DNA from: Xiphydria camelus
Lineage: Eukaryota > Arthropoda > Insecta > Hymenoptera > Xiphydriidae
Length of the DNA: 64,000 nucleotides
NCBI GenBank assembly: GCA_963678675.1
Contig: OY783201.1
Coordinates: 14,594,573-14,658,572, forward strand
Direction: 5' to 3'
The position numbers were made by a program, and so were the translations under genes. This document shows positions 21,624 to 35,900 of this stretch, piece by piece. The notes below the pieces were generated by a model. That model did no database searches and was not told where the DNA came from. It saw nothing but the letters and a program-made list of their open reading frames with translations. How positions within the stretch are numbered: position 1 is the stretch's first letter; every line of letters begins with the position of its first letter.

Positions 21624-23600
21624 GTACACCTCCAAATGGAAACTATCAGTGTCTCTTTCTGGTTATTGATCCACACCAAATTTTACATTGTAATATTTAT
21701 ATAGACATAGAATAGATGACAATTAATTTATAAGAGGAAAAGTTTTTACAAATTATGGTATCATAAAAATTATAGTGATGGGGTCATTAGGGCTTGGATA
21801 TAATCCAAGACAGCAATTAAAAAACTATATTTTATCGAAAATCTAGAAAGGGACACCTTAAATCGCCAATCTCCTATCGGCAATACAAATTTTACTGTAT
21901 CAGAAATTTTGCTTCATCAACAAAAGTTGTACAGCTACCAAATAATACATATTTTGTCTGGAATAGCTTTTCTTTCGATCAGCCTGCAGTATTCGAACGA
22001 TCGAATTCTTATTCAGATATTTTAAAATCGTTAACGGCGAATAAATTGCGAGGATATATTCAAAACAAACGCGCTATGTGACTTTTAAGATATTTTTGTA
22101 ATATTAGAATGAAAACATCCTTCGTATAATGTTCCGTGTGGGTTGAAATCATTTCTACCAAAAATAAACTACGGTAATTCTCAGAAACTATACCTCTGCT
22201 AGCTAAGACCTTGGTAAGCTTTCAAGGCTGTAGATTAATTTACGAATATCCTTCCAGACATGACAGCATTCGTTCTAGACCGCATTTCTTATTCCTCTTT
22301 GAGTTTCTCTATGTCTCTACACGTGGATAACGGCTGCCGTAATAATACAATTACCTATACATCTTCAGTGGAAGAATTCTCATACGTGTATTGTCCATCG
22401 TAATGAGGATACCTTCACGCGAGACTGATTCTTTCACTTTGCATCATACTTACCTATTTCAAGAACCTTGTTTACTTGTCTTTATACAGTATGTGTTTGT
22501 CTTAAATGTCTTCCCTACTATTTTCGCGCTCTTGATAGTTTGGCGAACGAAATAGTTGAGACAAATTTGCATAGCATCAAAAGAAGAATATGATGATGTA
22601 CTAAAAAAAGGCTTCAAGTTAATACTTACTTAGAACGTTACGGTCAACTTTAATTCTTTGTTATCGGATCATTTCTTCTTATTGCAATATTACAAGAGGA
22701 ATGAAAACATACCGAATTATTTTTTAATTTAACTGAACAGTAAAGAAATAATCAGCAGTTCATAAGTAAATAAATATTTCTTTAATACCTTATTAAAAAT
22801 GAATTATTATTTTCGTCTTTATATTCCTTATATGTACCAAACCTTCATCTTTACATTTCTCTTTGACGCTCCATGAAAATTTTCGATAAAGCTACTCCAA
22901 ACAAGTGCTTTTTAAAGTTTTTCAAGCATCATTAAGAGACAGAGAAAAATTGAATTCTTTTAATCTTTAGCATGAGAGCTCTATCGAGTCTTTTAATTCA
23001 TAAGCTCTATCAAAGAATTACACCTTTTTAATCTTCTATGAAACCATCAGATATACCAAAATCGTGAAGATACACCGAAGCTAAGATACTTTATAACATG
23101 GTTTGAAGCCATAGTAACTATCATGAAGCCACTGAATTATCATCACAAGTTGACAATATTTAAATGCTGAATTTTTAATAGAAACAACATAGCGTTTACC
23201 TACTGAATATTATTTCAATCATGAAAAATATGTTTACCGAAATAATTTTAAAAGCATATATCATCTATCGTATTATATAGAAAATTATTAAGTAATAGTC
23301 ACAAATAACTCAAAGCAATTAGTTCCAAGAGAATGTAAAGAATATAGTTCAAAAAAAAAAAACGTACGATTTCTGAAGTCCCAGTTTGAACACAAAGATT
23401 TCTTAATAATCATCATATATTTTAGAATCAGTGTACGAGAAGAAAACATCTTCAGAAACACGCAAAGCGTTTATGTTCACAGGTCGAAGGAAGAGCGGGA
23501 TAGAAAGAATGATAATAGTATAATTAACGATCATGTAATACGTAACCCCTCCCTATCGCGTCAGCGGCTGCTCCCACTTACTCCATTGAAACATTCACTA
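21624..23600. other. Intergenic upstream of the four-PAN gene
   Basis: AT-rich, with no exon, RNA gene or clear repeat recognised. Confidence 0.5.
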
Positions 23601-23603
23601 TTG

Positions 23604-23660
23604 TATAAAACGATACGAACCTCTAATTTCTCTACTACTTTTCTGTGATGTTCAGTTTAG
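23604..23660 (+). promoter_or_regulatory. Possible promoter of the four-PAN gene
   Basis: TATAAAA at 23604-23610, with an initiator-like TTCAGTTT at 23651. The spacing of about 50 bases is too long for a standard TATA-Inr pair, so one of the two may be chance. Confidence 0.3.
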
Positions 23661-23974
23661 TGTGCCGTACCTTCTAGTACCAAAATAGCTCGTTATATGT
23701 CCGTTACAAATGAAGTAGCAAATAAATCTGAACTTGAATTCCACCATCGTGACAAATAAGTAGTCCATAGACATTTTTTTCCGACGTTCTTAATTGTGTG
23801 GTTTCATGGTCGGACAAAAATTATAGTGTAAACAGCCATTTCGTAACATGCCACTGTAACATTAATTCACTGCCAAGGAAAAAACTCTCAGAATTAATGA
23901 GTTAGTGATTGGATTCGGATTTTATCTTTTTTTTTAATTAGTCGATTTAAATCGAACTATTAATCCTTCGAAAA

Positions 23975-26900
23975 ATGTGGGATAAAATGCTGCTCAAATT
24001 GTGCTTATGGATCATCGCGTTTTTACCCGTTATTCTAAAAGCCGGTCAAAGTTCGATAATAATTGTGAAAGATGTTAACATCCACTGTTACCGTAAGTTT
24101 AAAGTGAACGTTGAAAACTACCCGTTAAATATTATAGAAATAAAGTAACATTTATTAAAATATTGAATTCATTATATTGTAAAATAATGTTATATTAAAT
24201 TGGTAAAATAACGATGAATTATTATTTCAACTTGTCTAGGTTAACGTGCAAAAGCGAAGGTGCTAAGTGCCAAAAATCGAAAATTTCAGTATTTATGAGT
24301 TTTTTTAAAAATTAAGCTATTATGGCATTTTTTTCGCGAATAACTTTATTTTATATTTTTGGCACTTGGCACCTTTTTACATTACAGTCTTCAATGAATG
24401 AATTAATGTCTTACGTATACCTATGCTGTTCTTGAGAGAGAGAGATTGAGCGTGTATTATATTCACAATCATTTGATGGGTTTTTATTATAGTTTCCTCT
24501 ACACGTGAAATATAATCTTATATTTTTAAATTAAATACATTTGATTTTTCTGAATCATTCAACATAAATAACGAATTTAATATTTAGCAAAAGCCTGAAT
24601 GAAACAATTATAATTGTTTGTACATTTTTTTGCAGCTTGCTACCGAAAAATACTACCGGGCAAGAAGATCGTCAAAACTCATATCCGCCGGGCTATGGAA
24701 TGCAATACAATCGAGGAGTGTCACAGGGAATGCAATTCGGAGGATACATTTAATTGCGAAGGTTTCAGTTACAGGTACGACTTAATTACAGTTTCAAAAT
24801 GAAGAATTTCTATTTGTTAAATACGCTTGTCAAAAGAACACTGCTTAGCGACTGACTCATGATGTATCTCTCATCCCAACGTTGTTATTCAAGCTTGGTT
24901 TCGTGGGGGGGGGGGGGGGGGTCGAGGATATTATGCCTGCACACGTATTTATACTATGTCGTACTTTTTCTCTATATGTATATGTAGGTTAGCTATCATC
25001 ACACTCACCTGCATCCGCGTGCATTGCCTATCCATCGTACTATTGCATCATGAATAATTTGACGGAATTGCAGAATGCACAATTCCGCACTTCCTCTTTA
25101 CCTCTTAACCCTTTTAGTGCCGGACGACGATATATCGTCGCTCGCTCAGGACCGATATTGGTTATTTTATTAAAAAGATTGAAAATGTAATGCTTGTACT
25201 TCATACTACGTGACCTACTTAAAACTATGATCAAACGATGATTATTGTTATGTGCAAATATTGTTTGTAGAAGGGAAACTTGTTTATATGTTTTTCAACA
25301 TGTTTAATATTTATGTTCAATGTATATTGAAATGCAATTGACATTACATTATTCTCTCTTCTGTAATACGCTGCATTCTGAATTGTTTAAATATCTGTAC
25401 TGTACTTAGCATTTAACGGGCACTCAGTCCTTTTTGGACCATTGTACCCGAGCCACACTTGGGGCCACTCAGACAGAGAGGAGTCCCCTCCTCCGCCCAC
25501 GACCCCCGGTGAGCCCAGGCCTCCATGCAGATGGCATGCAGGAGTCCCCTAGCCCTCCCAGGTGCCCCAACCAGAGGGGGGGCCCCTCCCTGTCCTCACT
25601 CACTGGGGAAGGGGGTCCTCCATGCAGAAGCCCCCCCTCCCCACCCCGAGTACAGCCGGTCTTAGCTCGATCCCCGGATCCCGGAAAAATTATTTTTCCG
25701 CACAAGCCGGGATTCGAACCCTAGACCTATCGCCCGAGCAGTCTTCGAGAGAGGCCATGTTTAAATATCATTCTTAGTTTGGTTTTTATGAGCTTTTCCC
25801 TAAAGTTAGTAAATTCGTCAAATTCGTCAGGTCATCATCGCATAAATACACGGTTTTCACTCGGCACTAAAAGGGTTAAATAGCTACACACGAGTAGAAA
25901 ATTTGATTTTCTGAAACTCCGAAACTAAATTCTTTGAAACAATGTTTCAATTCCGGGGACAGAAATTAAAAAATTTGTAAGTAACTGCATCTATCTTTTA
26001 AATGAAATTTCAAATTATGCAGCTAACATTTATTTTTATCGTATCGCTATACTATACGTATAATTGATCGAATAAAATTAGAGTACAATTTAAAGAGATA
26101 AATTTAATAAAAAAAGTAAACACAAAGGAAAATTACTTATGAAAGAAAAATGAATTATTAAATAATTATATAGTCCTGTACTGAATCTCGATCAAGAAGC
26201 GGACCAAATGATTCTTATAGATTTTTCGACGCTGGAAATGATCCCGTATATAGAACTTGGCTACTGTGTAAGTTTTTTGAGAAAGTTCGAATTGAATGTC
26301 GCAAAAACGGTATTTTTTCCAATACTCAAGTGGAAATATCTTTAGCACCAGACGTCATAGGCTAATTTTGACTACGGGATCGTGCTCAACGTTATAAAGT
26401 CTATAAGAAACACTTGATCAGATTCCTGATACGTTATATGAATTTCGAATAAATAGTACAAAGTTCACGAAGGTCTTCGAAACGAAAACGAACTAACAAG
26501 GAAACACTGCGTCATCTCCAATTTCAATATTACTCCATCAATTCGGAATTCATCAGAAAAGGTGATCCCTTCCTTCTTTTTATAGACTTATATCAATTAC
26601 TTATAGCCTAAAGGATACTTTTTTTTTGTTCCGAACCCGTTTCAGAGCTGTATCATCGTTTGCATGACCATGAGCAGTATCTATATGTCCATTCTATTCT
26701 CTACACATGTAAGTGTAGGCGTACAAGCATTGTAAGCGTCTACAATGATTATGAGTACTATCTATCACAGATCTCCTAAGGCCACTAGTGTGCGTAAACG
26801 CTAAGCTAATGTGAGTAATCGTACGTATGAGAGTTCACTTAACTGTAACGCACTTTCTTGCGTCTCGTGCGATTTCGCACACTTGTATACTCGGGGAATA

Positions 26901-29900
26901 CTTCTAACGGTATTCCATCTATCTACATTCCTTAAAATTCGATTGAATTTTTTTTTGTTTCGAACAGAACATGCCATCGTCTATTAATGGAAATCATTTT
27001 ATTATACAACACTTTTATTCTCTCTTCTTATCCTGTACAAAATTGCTAATTAACGGATTGCGTGAGATAAGGCCATATAAGTCGTCGTAACAATGAATAC
27101 AGTTTTATGTGTCTTGAAATCGACACATTCTTTCATGTTCGACTTAAACCGGTATCCAGGCGTATTTGATTGCGAGTTTATAATATTGACGGATTGCATT
27201 GTCGGAATATGTTGGTATTAAAGTCATATGGAACTGTCTTCATCTTCAATATTGTGAATTATATAGCCTTGTAAGGTCTTTATAATAAAATTAATCCGAA
27301 ATATTATACACAGTTTATACTAAAAATGATAATTTTCTACAATGTAAAGTCTAAAGTTGTCTAAAAGCATTTCACGAAAACATTTAATTGTCGTCTGTAA
27401 CTCTACTCCAAATTGCAACTGTTCGTTGGGGTGCAGTTAGTTATAGTTTTCAGCGTAAAAAGTTGCAGACATTTTTCCATTAGGAAACTGTTATATTAAC
27501 TCATTCTAGATAGGAGCTTCTAATAAACAAATTTAATTCAGATAATAATAGCACTTTAGATTTAATTTCAAATATTAAATTTTTAAAATATTTAAAGCCT
27601 ATCAGAAGGGCATACAGATAGTGTAATTTTTGAAAAGTTTAAACATGCACAGTCGCAATAGTAGGGGAATGTCGTCAGGGTTGGCCCATAATTTCCATGT
27701 AAAAAAGAATTCTTATAATTACTGCGCATTCTTAGAAATGTCCGGAAAAAAGAAAACTTTTCCGGGATATTACGAATTGATTGGATGAAAAATTAAAAAG
27801 TAATGGGTATTTTTTAAAAAATTAGAAATACTGTCAAGGTTGGCCAGTGCTGTCTAGGTTGGCCAGCAGCTGAAAATCGACGAAATATAGGCGCTAAATT
27901 ATTCTGAATCGCAGTTTTGACAAATGAAGTAGCTGGTCGTCATTTTCGCTCACTTCAAATGCATTCCTCTTTTGCATTCAATGTACGCAATGGAATTGTT
28001 ACTATTCAAGCGATGAGGCATCGCTTCCAAACAGATGAGGCAAAAGTCCTCGTCTTCATCCAAAGAGGGCTTTTTCTGCACTTTTTTTGGGTGGACGACC
28101 TCATTTTTAACGTTTCGTAGCATCAAAAAATTACGAAGTATTGCTATTACCCTGAAAAGAAAAAAAATCACGGTGGCCAACCCTGACTACACAAATGGTC
28201 CAATCTTGACGACAAACACCAGGACCACATCGCATCACACCACAACCAAACGGGTTATCAAATTGAATTATCCTCTTGGTTTGTTCCTAAAGGATAACCA
28301 TATGACACACTTATATGCTTACGTTGATGATTGCATGTTTTAGCACCAAGTTCTGATACCGTATTCACTGACACTGGAATAGTTATTTTCGTTATTAGGG
28401 CGTGAAGCGCTGTTTCTAACGAGAGTGAAGTTTGCCGCACGAGCGAAGCGAGTACGGCAATCACACTCGTTAGAACGGCGCGAAACAACCGAATAACGAA
28501 TTCTATTTTTTGTCACTAAGTGTCAAACACGAGATTGACGATTTCACGCACTGCGCAGGTTATTTCACGCACCGCGCAACTTTTCACGAATTGGTGTGTG
28601 AAAGATGATTTCACATGCGTCGAGGACGCCCATGAAACCGAGTATTTGACACTGAGTGACAAAATAGTTATTTTCGTTATTAGGGCGTGAAGCGCTGTTT
28701 CTAACGAGTGTGAAGTTTGCCGCACGAGCGAAGCGAGTACGGCAATCACACTCGTTAAAGCGGCGCGAAACAACCGAATAACGAATTCTATTTTTTGTCA
28801 CAAGTGTCAAATACGAGGTTGACGATTTCACGCACTGCGCAGGTTATTTCACGCACCGCGCAACTTTTCACGAATTGGTGTGTGAAAGATGACTTCACAT
28901 GCGTCGAGGACGCCCATGAAACCGAGTATTTGACACTGAGTGACAAAAAACTCTTTTCGTCTTTCCCAAGCCACTGAGTGCACAACACGTTTTAATTTCA
29001 CGCTTCAAACTCGGTGTTGCCATGAAAAGTTTGCTGTTCCCAATAGAAGTTTTACCACGCTTGCAGATAGTTGAAACTAGTTTTATAAGCTGAAATATCG
29101 CAAATGGCTGACCTCTAGATGACAGGTCGACCCTGACGACACTCCCCTACTAAAACATGTGAATTACGATAGACTTAGGAGCCATTGTATTTGAATGAGT
29201 TTGTAGATAATTTCATTAATAACTCCTGAAAATGAAAATATTAATGTTTCATTATTTACTGTAGTGAATTTTTCTGTAAATATACCCGTCTCAGAGCTTT
29301 GCGCTACGCAAACGCAAATGCTATTTGGCGTAGAACTCTACCGAGTTTCTTGATGCTGGTAACATCTTTTATTGAAAGTCAAACTGAAGTTACATTCTTT
29401 CAGACGAATGCGGACGGGACCACGAGGAATGTGCGAATTAACTTCGATGCCTTACTCTCAAATGGACATTCATCGGGATTTTATATCAGATTCACTTTAC
29501 GACTATTACGAAAGAAAATTGGAGTGCGGCGAAAGTGGCTACGACTTCAATGATCGTCCCGATGGATGGAGAGACTTGCCACAGCGACCGGACAATGTAC
29601 CCCGACCTCTTACTCCTCAACGTATGCCTTATTACCCCAACAGGATACCAGAACGGCCAGGATCGGACTTAAGACACCTCTTTCCTAATCGAGGACTAAA
29701 CGACAACGACCAAAGACCATTAAGCGAGATCCCTCGTCCAATTAATTTCGGCTTTAGACCGGGAGATACTCATATAACCGAGCAAGATAAAAGACCACCC
29801 CAAGACTTTTTTAGACCTTTTCTTTATGATCGAAATCCAACACACCACTTGAGACCGGACTATATTTCATCAAACGATGCGTACAATTTGGAGCATTATC

Positions 29901-32900
29901 CACCTGATCTTTTAGATAAGAAACCCAGTAGACTTGGCGCAGATCAATTTTCATATAGAGGGTCTTATCCTCCGCGGCCAATAGAGTCAATACATTCTCG
30001 TCCCATCGACAATAATATGCATATCAATGACGTCGGTCCAAGAAGACATTATTATCCGAAGCTTACTGGGGAGAGACCAGATTTCGGAAATAGACCTTAT
30101 CAAGATTTAGGTAAGTAAAAATCGATAAATTGAAAGTCTAGAATAATACCCCTGACGGAAAAAAGTCTACAGCGCTGAAAACTACAAATAATTACACCAA
30201 GTGGCACTTGTAGTTTGCTGTAGATGGTTGTAGAAGATACTTAAAAGTTTCTATGAAGTACTATAACTTTGGACAACTACATTGTATAAAGTTATAAGTA
30301 AGTTTGTCGTAGTTTTTATTATAAACGATAATTATGTATAACTATTTACGCCATAAATTCGGAAGAAAAAGTAGGAATTTGTAGTATTTTGTATTTTACT
30401 ACGACACACTACTCCGTGCTACAACATTTACGATCCACCAGAGGTAGGAACTTGTAGATATTTGCAATGTTTCTGAATTTCTATGATATATTACAACTTT
30501 TTATAACTCGAGATTTTTCCTGACTATCATAAATAGAATATTATAGATATTTGTAGCATTCTTGGTACTCTATAAGTCACCGCAATTTTCTCTACAACGT
30601 ATTAATTTTTTAATTATCTCGAATAGAAAGTTTTCGCAACTTGTAGTATTTCTGCATTTCTACCGTAAATATAAGGACTTTCTCTATTCCCTTCTTCATT
30701 ATGTCAACTGAGGAAAAATGATATTGTTTTGTTCGTGGTTTCCAGAATAATCATATCTAAAATTGTATACGCTTTTGTAGTTTTGTCGTGGTAGCTGCAA
30801 TGAAATACGGAACAAATTACCGCATTACTAACTACGAAAATTAATTCCATTCTCATAAACAGTTGTAATTATTTATATGTAATTTGTTTCAATCGGCGTA
30901 AATATTTATATCTACATTGACCTAAAACGTTGTAGTTTTTTCTGTACTTTTTTCCATAGTTGTAGTTTTTTTTCCATCAGGGACACTATTTGTGGTTTTC
31001 AAAATGACTAATATCGGAACAGTTACGGTAATCGGAAATTTAGAAAACTACATTTTACGTACATACTGTATATTCGGGTTGCCAATGTTTTCTTAAAAGT
31101 GTAGTACTTCCCGTTACCTGTATTAACATCAATTACTGCAGTTTATATATGTAGAAGAATCCTTTGTTGTGATTAATTATTTTATTTTTGATGAATAACA
31201 GGTATTTCTGAAATCGCTCCTCACAATTCTCGTCCTCCCTTCTGGGAGGGATATGGTAGTGTCTATGGTGGATCCTATGGTTATGACATGAATTATGTGA
31301 GCCATCCTTCAAAATACGATTCGAATTATCCGAAACACCATAAGCATGAATATCCTCTTGAAAAGGAACATTTACACGAAAACTTTTACAATTATGGATC
31401 CGCCTTTGGGTATGGCGATAATTACATATTGCCGGAAAACAACGTCATTAATGGTGGATTGGGACAAGTACAGAAGTGTTGCGTCAGAGCAGGAGCAGGT
31501 TTCAAAGTCATAAAGACACTCGTGCGCAAGAGTTACCTTACTCCTAATCTTGACCAGTGCGAGAGCCTTTGTTATAGCGAAAAGGACTTTCCTTGCCTGA
31601 CCTTTTCTTATAGGTAAATATGGAATGCATAAGTTTCTTTTAAGACTCGAAGATCCTTAAAAATGTTTCTTAACGACGAGTCGGTATTTCAGAAATTGAT
31701 TTGATTTTGAAGTACTCTACGATTGCTATTTTGAAACAGAGATTCTTTAAAATTGAACATACATACTAAACTATTCAATAATTTTCTGAAACATTACATT
31801 TTCAAATTCATCCTGCTTTAATTAAGATCCTGCTTTATTAATAATTAATATGTATAGGTACAATACAGCACCTACTGCACCTATTGACAATTGTCTCTTG
31901 AGCGATGTGTCCTACCAGAATCTACATTTTTACACTGATCTTGAACCAGATCGTGATTATGATATCTACGCTATGATTAGAAATACAAAAACTTGTGGAG
32001 CCGTCAGACCGAAAAGTAATCGCCCACTAGAAGGTACAGTTTTTAAGTAACATCTTATATATACACGTACAAGAGGTATTTTCATGCATTTATTACAATA
32101 AAAGTAATTACCGGCCTACGTTAGTAAAAAATGTTTTAAAGGGTATTCATTGATTTTAATGGTATGTTGTGGATACGTATAAGTACCTAGAAGTATGCTC
32201 AAATTGATTTTACATCGTTCTCGAAAATGTGTAAATTTGACTGAAGAATAATGAAAGAGTTTCTTTTTATATATTATTAAAACTTTAAAGATTCCATTCA
32301 GTATACTATTATATCTACGGCGTTTAAGTAAAAATATTCATATTAAAGAGTGTTAAAAATCTTGTGAAAGGACAAAAAAGTAGAATAAAAATATTGTATA
32401 TTGCAAGGTATGGTTAATTATTAAAAAGTGAGCTTATGAAAGTTACGGAAGAAATGCTTTTAAACAGTCAAGTTCTTTGAACTCTAATAGGTTGTCAAAC
32501 ATAGGTACATCAGTGATATAAATGCATTTGCTTAGATTTGCAGTTCACTGCATATCTCAATTCTACCAAAATCTATTTCACTATATTGATTTTTAAACAA
32601 AAAGGTGGCCTAGTTGACATGTAGTCATTCAAATATCTTAAGCTTAAATATTTATATATCGTACCATCTTATCTGGGTCATACCATGCCAAATCTATCAC
32701 TCTTTGGAGTAAATTTTCAATTTCCTTAAAATTTTGAATGTTGTTGTCAATTGCATTGACCATAGTATGCCAAGCGGTTTTTGAAAATGTTAAAAAATAT
32801 AAAAGTTATAACACGTGGAAGTTTTAGGACCTATGTATTTAAAAAAATTATAACGCTAAAAATAAAAATTGCAGCTTAATGAAATTTGGCACACGAATGC

Positions 32901-35900
32901 GAATATGTTTTAACTTTACACGAAAAATAAGAAACGTGAAAAAATTAATAGTTTATACTTTTTTTTTAACAAATAAATATTTAAATCCCTTTTTTCTGGG
33001 TGTCGCCACTTTTTTAAAATTTGGGGAAAAAAATGAGCACGTATAGCATTCACATGTACTTTCCGGTCATCTGTTCAGAAACACAGTCACTTTATAAACA
33101 AACTTGTAATTATTGTAAGAGTGACGCACAGTATTAATCTGCATGTACCACGTAAGTACTTTTAATATCCATTATGTGTTAAACAATTAAAATTGCTTGC
33201 AATACTTGCAATACTAGCTCACGTTATAGATGCTAGATATTATTGTTTAACAATTTATGTTTTTTAACAAAATGGATATTGAAGGTACTGACGTGGGGTG
33301 CGTAGTCATGCCGATAAGAGTACGGACTATTAAAGGGATATAGACTGGGGATGAATAATCGGACCCGGAAAGCGTCAACCCCAGGACTGCCGAAGTAACA
33401 CTTTGCGCTAGTTTTACAATAATTAAAAGTTTGCTTATAAAGTGACCATATTTCTGAATGGATCCAATCGAAACGTGTCGCATTCCATTTTCTTTGGTTA
33501 TAGACATAGATAGTTATAGACCTATACCAACAAAAAATGGCAGTTTAACGACTGAATCTTAATGAGAAATATTCATAATTTTGAGTTGGTTTTTGCGCAT
33601 GATATAAGTGAATCGGTCATTTCAGAAACGACACATGTCAGCAGAAGTTGATTTTGAGAAAAATAAGAAAATCTTTCTAATTCTAGTTACAACAGAAACA
33701 GGTGTAAAATATATGATTTTATGTTTAGTTCTTCATACATAGGATAAACTAATCATAAGTTTCCACTTTTTATATGCTTATCTTAAAAGTTACGCCCTTA
33801 TTATATCTTAGGACATGTGCTGTTTCTGAAATAAATGGAAAATTCATAGGGCAAATTTGTTTTTAAAAATGTTTAAATAAAAAGACGACATGGTGAACCT
33901 AAGTAATTTTTATATTTTTAGCAACTACATTGTAGTACATTCAATAAACACCGTAAACAGTAACATTTATTCATCTTTTGTTCATCTAAATGTGTGTTAT
34001 TATCCGCACTTACTGGCCATTTCAGAATTTATTCATAAAATTTTTTTTTCTCTCCTGCTATAGATATAAGTTATCAACTGTTTGAAAATTATTTATTATT
34101 TTTTTTTCATTGATTGGCGCATTGTCTTGAGGATATGCTGGAGTCCTAGGTAATGAGGCAGTATTGCTACCATACAGCCTAAAGTTGTCATATAACATTC
34201 CATCTGTGAATTCTGATGTCTTCACGGTGCTTCAGCTGAATAAACAAATTGAATGTAACGTGATATTTGAAAATGTCTTTTTAACTCCTTGATGTACCTC
34301 TTACAGTTGATTCCACCGAGAGGCAGCTGATTCCACCGACATATCGCTCACTCCTTTCAACAACGTCATATCTCGAAAATCGGCGTTTTTTAGTTATGCC
34401 TGTTTTCAGAATGCCCTGAAAGAGTAGTATATCCTTGCAAGATCTCCTGAAAAATAACATTTTTTGAGATATGACTTTGTTGAAAGGAGTGAGCGATATG
34501 TCGTTTCTGAAATGATCGATTCAACTAGTTAGAGCCACCTACAGGAGAACAACGGTTTTCAGTGCAACCTCTTAATAAATCGGTCCTACAACTTCCAAGT
34601 GTTATAACTTTTATATTTTTCAAAATTTTCAAAAACCGTTTCGCGTATGTATTTGCAATGCAATTGAGCAACGACATATCCAAATTTGAAGGAAATGGAA
34701 AATTTACTGTAAAAAGTGATAGACTTGCCACGGAATCACCCATCTGACAAATGATTAATTAAATTTCTAAAATTACAGAATGTTTTTGGCGAGTTAGAAG
34801 CGGATTTGGGCTATCAGAAAATGTCATAAGAAAATCCGCTCTCGTCGCTAATCTTGGAGAATGCGAAGCACAATGCGTAGATGCGCATAATTTCACCTGT
34901 AGAAGTTTTATTTTCAGGTACGTAATTATATAAATTGATTTCCAGTCAAATTATTAAATTAAATTTAATTTAATTTTCAATAGGTAATAACCAGGCCAAA
35001 CAACAACAATACTCAATACACATCAGATTGGCCTGATTATTACCTATTGAAAGTTAAATTGCATTAATTTTAAACTACTACAGGCAACAGAAGCATTATC
35101 TTAAGAATAAATTATCAAATTACTTGAAGGATGTTGAATTAATATACAGTATGTCCCGTGGATATAACGCAAGTATTTGAATTTCCCCCACATTTGACTT
35201 TGGTAGTGTTTGGAACGGTGCTGTAGTTAGAGTTGGCTTCAGAAGAGTGCGCTGCGTTCTTACGAGCCGTGTTTTCGCGCGAAAACTGTATGATTAGTTC
35301 TCATCACTTCTACACATTATTTACCATTATTTTTACAAATTCAGTTAATTTTGAGGTTAGACGCTTCGATCTCCCGAATTGACAGTTTCCGGGAAAAATC
35401 AGACGTTTTACACTTTTCGCTCTTGAAACACGGCTCGTAAGAATGCAGCGCACTCTTCTGAAGCCAACTCTAACTACAGCACCATTCCAAGTACCACCAA
35501 AGTCAAATGTCAGGGAAATTCAAATACTTGCGTTATATCCATGAGACATACTGAATCCTCTTAAGGCAGATAAATTTACTATTTTGATCATAAATCACTA
35601 TAAAATAGATCGATTATATTATGTTACTACCTTTTTTCTTGCTTAAGGTGACATAAAATCCAGAGTTATATAATTCAATTTCCATATACACATATATAGT
35701 TACGGAACTATTATACGATACTACTTTTGAGACAATAAGATAAATCTTATTTTATTAACGGCAGATACGGTCAGCTGGTAATAGACGGGCTACCAAATTG
35801 TTTTCTGAGCGACTGTCCGACCCAAGAAATTGACCCTCTTTCTTTTATCGATATGAGAGGAGCAGAACTATACGAAAGAGGCAGTTTTGGCCGAGGATGC

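Larger units (their letters stand above)
27659..29154. mobile_element. pogo/Tc-type element remnant with TA target site
   Basis: The ends are complementary: TAGGGGAATGTCGTCAGG on the left, CCTGACGACACTCCCCTA on the right. A TA dinucleotide flanks them as in Tc/mariner-pogo elements. Interior: a minus-strand remnant of a transposase C-terminal zinc finger (28180-27890) and two tandem 285 bp units. The bulk of the transposase is missing, so it is non-autonomous. Confidence 0.78.
24636..29540 (+). other. PAN domain 1 of the four-PAN gene (exons 2 and 3)
   Basis: Exon 2 (24636-24774) begins with CYRKILPGKKI and ends EGFSYR, holding CHRECNS in the middle. Exon 3 (from 29404) supplies GMCELTSMPYSQMDIHRDF and YDYYERKLEC. 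The 4.6 kb intron between the two halves holds a piggyBac-type MITE with a SINE and a pogo-type element. Confidence 0.75.

Noticed and set aside
25434..25777. Long open frames on both strands in the GC-rich stretch
   Set aside because: Stops are rare in GC-rich DNA; composition and the B box fit a SINE rather than a protein gene.
28258..28988. Pairs of similar open frames on the minus strand near 28300-28990
   Set aside because: They are the same non-coding 285 bp unit read twice; similarity reflects the tandem repeat.
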